A stretch of DNA of 64,000 bases, taken from positions 62,001-126,000 of the forward strand of contig CANRIV010000003.1 in assembly GCA_947630805.1 (NCBI GenBank), written 5' to 3'. Shown piece by piece: positions 46,685-54,133 of this stretch. The stretch is from an uncultured Lachnospiraceae bacterium (GTDB lineage: Bacteria; Bacillota; Clostridia; Lachnospirales; Lachnospiraceae). The translations under genes and the position numbers were made by a program. Position 1 is the first letter of the stretch. The number at the start of each line of letters is the position of its first letter. The notes beneath the pieces were generated by a model. That model did not search any database and was not told the origin of the DNA. It saw only the letters and a program-made list of their open reading frames with translations.

Positions 46685-48170
46685 TTTTGTTACGACGTTG
46701 ATTCCATTGGCAGGAATTGTAGCGTTGTGTATCCTTTTTATGTTGCTTCCGGGGCAGTCTACGGCAGTGCTGGCGGCAGTCAGGGGATTTTTGGGGGATA
46801 CAATGGGATTTTATTACATTGTGATTGGAGTCGCCTCTCTGCTCATCTCTTTATACATGGCGTTTTCCCGGTATGGAACAATCAAACTGGGAAATATTGA
46901 AAAACCGGAGTACAGTAATTTTAAATGGGGGACAATGATTTTCACTTCTACGATGGCGGCAGACATTTTATTTTACTCCTGCTGTGAGTGGGCGCTATAT
47001 GCCGGTGAGCCTTACATTGGGCAAATGGGAGGAATCCAGAAGTGGGCGTCTACTTATCCGATATTTCACTGGGGACCAATTGCATGGAGTTTTTATATTA
47101 TACTTGCTGTGGCATTTGGATTCATGCTTCATGTGAGGGGAAGAGGAAAACAAAAGTTTTCAGAGGCATGCAGACCAATTCTGGGGAAGAAAACAGATGG
47201 AATTTTAGGGAAAGTGATTGATTTGGTTGCTGTCTTTGCCCTGCTGGCAGGAACGGCCACTACCTTTTCTCTTGCCACGCCGCTGCTGTCAGGGGCATTG
47301 GGAAAGATTTTCGGATTTTCACCGACAATTACGACTTCTATCATCATACTGATTATTATTGCCGTAGTGTACACCATAACGGTATTGTCAGGCATGACAG
47401 GAATTTCCAGACTGGCAGAGTTTTGCGCCTATTTGTTTTTTGCACTGTTAATTTATGTTTTGTTTGCAGGAGGAGAAACCCGATATATTATTGAGACGGG
47501 AATCAGCAGTATCGGCAATATGCTGCAGAATTTTATCGGGATGTCTACCTGGACAGACCCGCTGCGAGAGAACAGTTTTCCGCAGAACTGGACAATTTTT
47601 TATTGGGCATATTGGATGGTATGGTGTGTAGCAACTCCGTTTTTTATTGGAAAAATCAGTAAAGGAAGGACCATCAAAAACACAGTGCTGGGTGGTTATG
47701 GCTGGGGAATTGCCGGCACGTTTTTGTCTTTTATTATTTTGGGAAATTATGGTCTGGCGCAGCAGATGAAACATGGCGTGGACACTGTAGGCTATATTGC
47801 TGCAGATGGAAATATTTCAGAGGCCATTATTAAAATTTTTGATACCCTGCCTCTGCCGGTGCTGGGACTGATATTGCTGTGTATCACGATGATTGCTTTT
47901 TATTCTACCACTTTTGACGCTTTGACAATGGTAATATCCAGTTATTCTTACCGGGAATTAAAAGTGAATGAAGAGCCGGATAAAAAGATAAGGACTTTTT
48001 GGGCCATTTTATTTATACTATTTCCGATTGCCTTGATTTTCTCTGAAAATTCTTTAAACAGTCTGCAGAGTGTTTCTATTATTGCCGCATTTCCGATAGG
48101 AATTATCATTATGCTGATTGTCGCCAGCTTTTTTAAGGACGCCCGCGATTATTTAAAAGATAAAAAATAG
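46662..48170 (+). CDS. BCCT family transporter, probable choline/betaine importer
   Basis: A betaine/choline/carnitine transporter of 502 residues with 12 helices. The family region FYWAYWMVWCVATPFFIGKIS with its tryptophans (helix 8) is clear. It starts with GTG at 46662 after GGGAGG and overlaps the LicC-LicA gene by 23 bases, so uptake and activation are translationally coupled. In Haemophilus, LicB, which is from another family, brings in choline. A BCCT protein here would serve the same role. Confidence 0.85.
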   Translation: MKLRKRIDFVTTLIPLAGIVALCILFMLLPGQSTAVLAAVRGFLGDTMGFYYIVIGVASLLISLYMAFSRYGTIKLGNIEKPEYSNFKWGTMIFTSTMAADILFYSCCEWALYAGEPYIGQMGGIQKWASTYPIFHWGPIAWSFYIILAVAFGFMLHVRGRGKQKFSEACRPILGKKTDGILGKVIDLVAVFALLAGTATTFSLATPLLSGALGKIFGFSPTITTSIIILIIIAVVYTITVLSGMTGISRLAEFCAYLFFALLIYVLFAGGETRYIIETGISSIGNMLQNFIGMSTWTDPLRENSFPQNWTIFYWAYWMVWCVATPFFIGKISKGRTIKNTVLGGYGWGIAGTFLSFIILGNYGLAQQMKHGVDTVGYIAADGNISEAIIKIFDTLPLPVLGLILLCITMIAFYSTTFDALTMVISSYSYRELKVNEEPDKKIRTFWAILFILFPIALIFSENSLNSLQSVSIIAAFPIGIIIMLIVASFFKDARDYLKDKK

Positions 48171-48205
48171 CAAAATATTTTTTTCATAAAGCGGATAAGG
48201 AACGG

Positions 48206-48237
48206 CTCATCTGTATTTACAGATGAGTTTTGTTTTG
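48206..48237 (+). terminator. Hairpin terminator overlapping a promoter (copy 1)
   Basis: CTCATCTGTA-TT-TACAGATGAG followed by TTTTGTTTTG forms an intrinsic terminator 36 bases after the BCCT stop. The same arrangement recurs at 53189. Confidence 0.8.
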
Positions 48238-48244
48238 TTAAAAT
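48216..48244 (+). promoter_or_regulatory. Predicted promoter inside the terminator hairpin (copy 1)
   Basis: TTTACA at the loop and 3' arm of the hairpin and TAAAAT 17 bases later. The identical spacing and sequences at 53199 support a real promoter that drives the third flippase. Confidence 0.5.
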
Positions 48245-48283
48245 ATATCTTAGTGTTTACATAGGAAAGGGTTGATAAAGGGT

Positions 48284-49807
48284 TTGAAACTGGAAAGAAC
48301 AAAAAATGCAGGAAAGAGCATGGCATTGGAGTTTTTAAAAAATGTGTACTCTGTTGTGGTACCGTTTATTTTAAGAACTGCAATGATTTATTGTCTGGGA
48401 ATAGAATATACAGGTCTTGGAGGACTTTTTGTTTCAATTTTAAATGTATTGAATCTGGCGGAGCTGGGAGCCGGCGCGGCGATGGTATTTAGTATGTACA
48501 AGCCGATTGCAGAAGATGATACAGACAAAATCTGTGCGCTGATGCGTTTGTACAAGATTTACTATCGCGTTATCGGCGGGGTCATACTGACAGCGGGACT
48601 GATTATTACACCGTTTATCGGGCATTTGATATCCGGAGAATATCCGTCGGATATTAATATTTACATTCTCTTTCTCATGAATCTTGCAAACACGGTGTTG
48701 ACTTACTGGCTGTTTGCCTACAAGACTTCTCTGTTTCAGGCACATCAGACAATGTATGTGACATCAAAAGTAGAGATAGAATTGAGTGTTGTATTCAGCC
48801 TGCTGCAGTTGTTGTCGCTGCTCTTTTTTGCCAATTATTATATTTATCTTGCTTTAAACCTGATTCGTCAGGTATTCATAAATATTTATATTTCTTATAA
48901 AGCAGGAAAAATGTATCCGGCATATAAACCGGTCGGTAAGATTCCTTCGGAGGAAGAAAAGGTTATCCGCAGCAGAATTAAAGATTTATTTACTTCGAGA
49001 GTGGGAGGCACCATTACAAACTCGGCTGATAATATTGTAATATCAGCATTTCTCGGATTGACATTATTGGCACAGTATCAGAATTATTTTTATATTTTCA
49101 GTTCTGTTCTGGCATTGGCAGGCGTCGTCTTTAATGCGACGAGGGCCGGTATTGGCAACAGTCTGATTTGCGACAGCCGGGAGAAGAATCTGAACGATTT
49201 GTCCCATTTTACTTTTATTATCATATGGGTGGAGACATTTTGTGTTTCCTGTCTGCTCGGATTGTATCAGCCGTTTATTATGCTCTGGACCGGAGCGTCC
49301 AATATGCTGCCGTTTTATGTTGTAATATGCCTGAGTATCCGGTTTATTGTGCGGTATTTTAATTATCTGCTTTTAACGTATAAAGATGCTGCGGGAGCAT
49401 GGCATCAGGACCGCTTTCGTCCGTTAATTGCCGGCGTGGCAAATCTTGTCATGAATCTTGCAATGGTACATTTCTGGGGCTTATTAGGAATTTTGATTGC
49501 GAGTATTATCAGTGAAACATTTATTGAGATTCCATGGCTTTTGCGAAATCTTTTTTCCACGGTATTTCAGTGTTCTGCCCGTAAATACATTTTTCTGACA
49601 GTCAAATATTTTCTGATTACCGGGACAGTTATTCTGCTCAGTGCAATTTTTACCAATTTACTTCCAGTCAATGGCATTGGATTTTTTATCCTGAGAGGAA
49701 TGATTGCGGTTGCAGTACCGGTCCTGGCACTGATTATGCTTTACAGAAAGAGTCCGGAGATGGAATTTTGTGTTGATTTATTAAAAAGAATGTTGAACAA
49801 AAAATAA
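48284..49807 (+). CDS. Polysaccharide flippase (Wzx/MOP superfamily), copy 3
   Basis: About 507 residues, 12-14 helices. It reads (M)KLERTKNAGKSMALEFLK at the start and YKDAAGAWHQDRFRPLI late in the protein, as in copy 2 at 29623. I place the start at TTG 48284 by alignment with copy 2 and because AGGAAAGGG lies 12 bases upstream; the TTG at 48272 adds four residues. It has its own upstream promoter candidate, so it can be expressed apart from the main operon. No repeat tract. Confidence 0.85.
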   Translation: MKLERTKNAGKSMALEFLKNVYSVVVPFILRTAMIYCLGIEYTGLGGLFVSILNVLNLAELGAGAAMVFSMYKPIAEDDTDKICALMRLYKIYYRVIGGVILTAGLIITPFIGHLISGEYPSDINIYILFLMNLANTVLTYWLFAYKTSLFQAHQTMYVTSKVEIELSVVFSLLQLLSLLFFANYYIYLALNLIRQVFINIYISYKAGKMYPAYKPVGKIPSEEEKVIRSRIKDLFTSRVGGTITNSADNIVISAFLGLTLLAQYQNYFYIFSSVLALAGVVFNATRAGIGNSLICDSREKNLNDLSHFTFIIIWVETFCVSCLLGLYQPFIMLWTGASNMLPFYVVICLSIRFIVRYFNYLLLTYKDAAGAWHQDRFRPLIAGVANLVMNLAMVHFWGLLGILIASIISETFIEIPWLLRNLFSTVFQCSARKYIFLTVKYFLITGTVILLSAIFTNLLPVNGIGFFILRGMIAVAVPVLALIMLYRKSPEMEFCVDLLKRMLNKK

Positions 49808-49813
49808 ATGGTA

Positions 49814-49895
49814 GATTATGAAACAATCAAATGTTTCGTAATCGTACTTAACCGGCTCTTAGAAGCGTGTTTTGCGAAGCAAAGTTTTGAAATGG
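49814..49895 (+). repeat. Dispersed intergenic repeat, copy A
   Basis: 82 bases that start with an imperfect hairpin (GATTATGAAACA paired with TGTTTCGTAATC) and end AAGTTTTGAAATGG. The reverse complement of 57328-57412 matches it over its whole length with about 80% identity by eye and one three-base gap. Confidence 0.85.
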
Positions 49896-49950
49896 GGAAA
49901 GAGGAGAAAATTTAGCAAACGAAAATATTGTACAGTGGAGAAGCAGGAAA

Positions 49951-51069
49951 ATGAGCAGCAGAAATGTGGAAATCGATGTGTTAAAGGGAATTGGAATCTT
50001 CTCGGTCGTCTTGGGCCACGCGTTGGTGCAGGATGATTTTCCGGGAGTGTATACCGGCATGGCGCATCATTTCGTCTACACATATCACATGATGCTGTTT
50101 GTTTTTTTGTCGGGATATTTATTTCGGAAAACGACAATATCCATGTATGTATATAAGAAGTTGAAAAGTCTGTACCTGCCGGCAGCAGTGGTAGTGGCAG
50201 TCAGCCTGTGTCTTTATCCGTTATGGATTTGGCTGGGCGTACTGGAAAAGAAAGACGTATTTTCTGATATGGCATCGATGGTGGTGCGAACGTTGCTGCT
50301 TGCACCAAACGGTATTTTTACAGGCGCCTTGTGGTTTGTTGCATTTCTGTTTGGGACCGGACTTCTGTCTCTTGTACTGATTAAAATATTTGGAAATCAT
50401 AAAAAACTATTGTGTATTATAGTAGTTCTGATAGGAATTTTGGGCATGTGCACCATAACGGGGCTAGAGATAAACCATGTGATTTTTATAAAATTGGTAG
50501 ATATTTATTCTCTAACCAGAATTTTGGTGGCTGTTCCTGTGTTCTTCTTGGGGATTGCTGCCCGCGAAAAAGGATTGTTGCAGCGGATAAATTCCTGGAT
50601 ATGGATTCCACTGGCAGCTGTAATACTCATAATAAATCAATGGAGCGGGCAGGTAATTGATATTGCCGCCTTTCAGGTGTATGGTAAATATGGATTTTAT
50701 CCGATGACAATCTTGGGACTGATATTTGCCATAAGTCTTGGAAAAGCCCTGTGTCACTGTAAGGCGCTGACCAATTTATTTTCCTTTTTTGGAAAATGCA
50801 GTTTCTGGATTATGGGATTTCATAATATGGTTTTCAAGTTGGTCGACGGCATTGCAGGAAAGACAAACCTTGTAAATACAGGTGCGGGGGGGGTACTGAG
50901 ACTGTATCCGTTTTCCTTTCCACAGCTTCGTATCGTCTATGTTGTGCTGGGAATGGGAATTCCTGTTGCCGCTGTATGGCTGGGAAAAATAACAGAACAA
51001 TGGATAAAAAGCTATCGTCACAGACGAAAATCTGCCAAACAAAAATATGAGATACAAAAGAAATCGTAA
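49951..51069 (+). CDS. Phase-variable acyltransferase 3 family protein (tract in frame, ON)
   Basis: A polytopic O-acyltransferase of 372 residues with the family start NVEIDVLKGIGIFSVVLGHAL and about ten helices. It is a tandem duplicate of the next gene (51090), with the same blocks throughout, for example LLQRINSWIWIPLA and LYPFSFPQLRIVYVVLG. A G8 tract lies near the C-terminus (AGGVLRLYPF); the duplicate has GGEVLKLYPF at this place with no G run. G7 stops almost at once. G9 reads through about 50 other codons and loses the last membrane segment. Confidence 0.87.
   Translation: MSSRNVEIDVLKGIGIFSVVLGHALVQDDFPGVYTGMAHHFVYTYHMMLFVFLSGYLFRKTTISMYVYKKLKSLYLPAAVVVAVSLCLYPLWIWLGVLEKKDVFSDMASMVVRTLLLAPNGIFTGALWFVAFLFGTGLLSLVLIKIFGNHKKLLCIIVVLIGILGMCTITGLEINHVIFIKLVDIYSLTRILVAVPVFFLGIAAREKGLLQRINSWIWIPLAAVILIINQWSGQVIDIAAFQVYGKYGFYPMTILGLIFAISLGKALCHCKALTNLFSFFGKCSFWIMGFHNMVFKLVDGIAGKTNLVNTGAGGVLRLYPFSFPQLRIVYVVLGMGIPVAAVWLGKITEQWIKSYRHRRKSAKQKYEIQKKS
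50886..50893 (+). repeat. G8 tract in tandem acyltransferase gene 1
   Basis: Eight G after GGTGC and before TACTGAG, in frame as Ala-Gly-Gly-Val. Confidence 0.95.
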
Positions 51070-51089
51070 TACAATGGAGGAGTCAGAAA

Positions 51090-52164
51090 ATGCACCAGAG
51101 AAATATGGAAATTGACGTGTTAAAAGGAATTGGAATCCTTTCGGTTGTTTTAGGCCACGTATGGGTGCAGGATGATTTTCCGGGGATATATACCAATATG
51201 GCACACAATTTTGTATATACATATCACATGATGTTATTTATTTTTGTGGCGGGATATCTGTTCCGAAAAGCCCCAATATATATATATATATATATATAAG
51301 AAAATCAGGAGTTTGTACCTGCCGGCAGCAGTGGTGGTGGCAGTCAGTATGTGCCTCTATCCGGCGTGGGTATGGCTGGGCGTAATAGAGAGAAAAAATA
51401 TTGTTTCTTATATGGCGCCAATGGTAATGCGGACATTACTATTTGCGCCAAGTGGAATTTTTACAGGGCCGTTGTGGTTTGTTCCCTTTTTGTTTGGGAC
51501 CGGACTTCTCTCCCTGATTTTAATGAAGATATTTGGAAACCATAAAAGAATATTCTGTTTTATTATAATTCTTACAGGCATATTAGGTATCTGGGCCATG
51601 ACAGGACTGAAGATAAATTATGCGCTTGTTGTAAAACTGGTAGATATTTATTCTCTGACCAGAATTTTAGTGGCTGTTCCTGTGTTCTTTTTGGGGATTG
51701 CTGTTCGCGAGAGAGGATTGTTGCAGCGGATAAATTCCTGGATATGGATTCCGCTGGCAGGGATAATTTTTATTATAAATCAATGGAGCGGGCAGGAAAT
51801 TGATGTCGCCAGTTTTAAACTGTATGGCGGGTATGGATTTTACCCTATGACTTTGCTGGGACTGCTGTTTGCCATCAGTCTGGGGAAAACGATTTGCCAT
51901 TGTAAGCCGCTGACAGAGTTGTTTTCTATGCTTGGCAGATGCAGTTTCTGGATTATGGGATTTCATATGTTGATTATTAAATTTATTGATGGCATCGCAG
52001 GAAAAACCGGTCTTGTAGACACAGGAGGAGAAGTATTGAAACTGTATCCGTTTTCCTTTCCACAGCTTCGTATCGTTTATGTTGTGCTGGGAGTGGGAAT
52101 TCCTGTTGCCGTTGTATGGTTGAAAAAAATAGCAGGAAAAATGAATGAAAGAAAGGGTTTATAA
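51090..52164 (+). CDS. Phase-variable acyltransferase 3 family protein (AT-repeat frameshift, OFF)
   Basis: Tandem duplicate of the acyltransferase at 49951 (NMEIDVLKGIGILSVVLGHVW at the start). An (AT)11.5 repeat breaks the frame after 69 residues. One more AT unit, or two fewer, joins it to the frame that continues YKKIRSLYLPAAVVVAVS, aligned with YKKLKSLYLPAAVVVAVS of the duplicate, and gives 358 residues to 52164. In the duplicate this stretch has no repeat (ISMYVYKK). A second apparent start at 51244 lies in a different frame before the repeat and is not needed. AATGGAGGAGTC precedes the ATG. Confidence 0.87.
51276..51298 (+). repeat. (AT)11.5 dinucleotide repeat in acyltransferase gene
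   Basis: Twenty-three alternating A/T bases after CCCCA and before AGAAAATC. The upstream frame meets TAA at the end of the repeat. It encodes Ile-Tyr repeats in frame. Confidence 0.95.
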
Positions 52165-52166
52165 AA

Positions 52167-53165
52167 ATGACTAGAAAAAGAGATATTTCAATCTCGCTTA
52201 TTCGTGTGGCAGCGATGTTTATGATTATATCGGATCATATTCTCTGTAAGCTGGCATTTCCGATGCAGTCATTAGTGGTGCAGACAGCCAATTCGGGAGT
52301 ATTTATCTTTTTATTTATCTCCGGTTACTTGTATGGAAAAAAGGAGATAGAGAACTGGGGCAGATGGTTTTACAGCAGAATGATACGAATCTGTATCCCG
52401 ATGTGGATTTTTATGGCAGTGGATTTTGCCGTAGAAGCGATTGTGTGTCACCAGTTTAGTCTTCGGTATGTGTTTATCTATCTGTTTAATCTACAGGGCA
52501 TTTTAGGCGTCAACGCAGGCGGAGTCAATTTATGGTTTTTGACACTGATTATGATTTGTTACATAATTACACCAATGCTGCAATGGATAAAAAATAAAAA
52601 TCCGGGCAGAATGATTGGTATTATCATTATATTGTCTGCGATTGCGCTGGATATCATTCTGGCTTATACTACGAAAATAGGAATGGTGGCAAATCACAGC
52701 ATCAGCTGGTGTATGATAGCCGTTGCAATGTATGTAACCGGATATTTTGCAGGAGATAGCATACTTTCCAAAAATATGGGATGCAAACGTATAGGGATTG
52801 TCACGATACTGGCGGCGGTGGCTACTTTCATTGTGTTGATATCCAATAAAAAACTGGACGGACAAATCTTGTATGATAAAGTGATTGCTTTTTATGGAAT
52901 GGTGTTCGTTGATTTATGGATTTGTACGGTTTTATATTATTTTGGGATACATATCAGAGAAGGAATTATCCGCAAAGTGATTGAGCATTTTGATAAAATA
53001 TCCTATGAGTTTTATCTTGTTCATGGAATCATCATTTTGCTGATAACCCGTCCGCTGATAGAAAGCGCGGGAGCTTTTGTGTATATTTTTTATACGGTAA
53101 TAATCAGTTATCTGGCAGCGTGGGTGCTGCATGGGATATGTATGCTGATATATAAAAAGATTTGA
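52167..53165 (+). CDS. Acyltransferase 3 family membrane protein
   Basis: 332 residues with about ten helices and family start RDISISLIRVAAMFMIISDH. It ends YEFYLVHGIIILLITRPL, the typical C-terminal helix with His. It begins two bases after the preceding stop, and AAGAAAGGG is a weak site. No repeat tract. It is the sixth acyltransferase of the locus, and the terminator at 53189 ends the unit. Confidence 0.8.
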   Translation: MTRKRDISISLIRVAAMFMIISDHILCKLAFPMQSLVVQTANSGVFIFLFISGYLYGKKEIENWGRWFYSRMIRICIPMWIFMAVDFAVEAIVCHQFSLRYVFIYLFNLQGILGVNAGGVNLWFLTLIMICYIITPMLQWIKNKNPGRMIGIIIILSAIALDIILAYTTKIGMVANHSISWCMIAVAMYVTGYFAGDSILSKNMGCKRIGIVTILAAVATFIVLISNKKLDGQILYDKVIAFYGMVFVDLWICTVLYYFGIHIREGIIRKVIEHFDKISYEFYLVHGIIILLITRPLIESAGAFVYIFYTVIISYLAAWVLHGICMLIYKKI

Positions 53166-53188
53166 TAACAGTTTTGAAATTTATCCGG

Positions 53189-53220
53189 CGCGTCTGTATT
53201 TACAGACGCGTTTTGTTTTG
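53189..53220 (+). terminator. Hairpin terminator overlapping a promoter (copy 2)
   Basis: CGCGTCTGTA-TT-TACAGACGCG followed by TTTTGTTTTG. Same loop and tail as the element at 48206, different stem base. Confidence 0.8.
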
Positions 53221-53227
53221 ATAAAAT
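53199..53227 (+). promoter_or_regulatory. Predicted promoter inside the terminator hairpin (copy 2)
   Basis: TTTACA from the loop and 3' arm, 17 bases, then TAAAAT. Copy 1 is at 48216. It would drive the Ig-like protein and the two BY-kinase genes. Confidence 0.5.
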
Positions 53228-53291
53228 ATACTTGTATTAGAATGTCTGTTATGAAAGGAGTATGTTGATATATAGATAATAATATATCACA

Positions 53292-54131
53292 ATGAGATAT
53301 ATGAGAATTTTTAAATATGCAGTGATTGTCCTATTTTCAATTTTATTTGTTGTCTATACTTGGAATTGGTATCAGGATAAGACCAATGAGGATAATTCCG
53401 GTCCAATCATTCAATTGGGTTCCAAGCAGATTGACGTATCGGTAAAGAGTGAGGACAGTGAACTGATCAAGGATGTAATAGCGACAGATGAAAAAGATGG
53501 CGACATTACGAGTAAGATTGTAGTGGAGTCTATCTCAAAATTTATTGATAAGAAAGAACATATTTGTAACATAACTTATGCTGTGGCAGATTCGGACAAC
53601 CATGTAGTGAAAGCTACCCGCAGAATTCATTTTACCGATTACAGATCTCCAAGGTTTGTTTTACGGCAGCCTTTAAGCTTTAATACAGGCTCGGATATCG
53701 GAGTAGAAGAGGTAATAGGAGCGGAAGATGTATATGACGGAGATATCAGCAGCAAAGTAAAAATATTATCACGGACGGTCTCTACAAACGTTTCCGGGGA
53801 TAATACCGTTACGGCACAGGTAACCAACAGCCTGGGAGATACTGTAAAACTTAAAGCGATGGTAAATATCAGTCAGGAAAATAATCTAAGCCCTAAGATT
53901 CATTTAAAGGAGAACATTATTTATCTCAAAAAGGGAGATAAATTTAATGCGTCAGATTATGTTGCTTCTGCGGAAGATAATAATGGAAAGAAAATTTCGA
54001 CAGGAGATGTGAAAGTTACGGGCTCATCAGTCAGCACAAAGAAAGCAGGATGCTATTTTGTGGAATATACGGTTACAGATGGAGATGACAACAAAGGAAC
54101 TGCTTATCTGACAGTCGTAGTGGAGGAGTAG
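53292..54131 (+). CDS. Membrane-anchored or secreted Ig-like domain protein
   Basis: 279 residues with an N-terminal signal or anchor (FKYAVIVLFSILFVVYTW). After it are three repeats of about 75-80 residues with the DEKDGDIT, EDVYDGDIS and TDGDD-type motifs of the Ig-like DUF5011/HYR-like fold. It sits directly before the two Wzz/BY-kinase genes, so a role at the export site is plausible but unproven. The start is uncertain: no strong ribosome binding site precedes ATG 53292 or ATG 53301, while an AAAGGAG upstream at 53254 faces only a very short frame. Confidence 0.65.
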   Translation: MRYMRIFKYAVIVLFSILFVVYTWNWYQDKTNEDNSGPIIQLGSKQIDVSVKSEDSELIKDVIATDEKDGDITSKIVVESISKFIDKKEHICNITYAVADSDNHVVKATRRIHFTDYRSPRFVLRQPLSFNTGSDIGVEEVIGAEDVYDGDISSKVKILSRTVSTNVSGDNTVTAQVTNSLGDTVKLKAMVNISQENNLSPKIHLKENIIYLKKGDKFNASDYVASAEDNNGKKISTGDVKVTGSSVSTKKAGCYFVEYTVTDGDDNKGTAYLTVVVEE

Positions 54132-54133
54132 TT

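Noticed and set aside
46792-46796. Five-G runs (for example in the BCCT gene and glf) as short switches
   Set aside because: Too short to be called slippage-prone and not in excess of chance.
51244-52164. Independent acyltransferase start at 51244
   Set aside because: This frame lies across the AT repeat from a shadow frame. Alignment with the tandem duplicate shows the true start is 51090 and the repeat breaks the frame.
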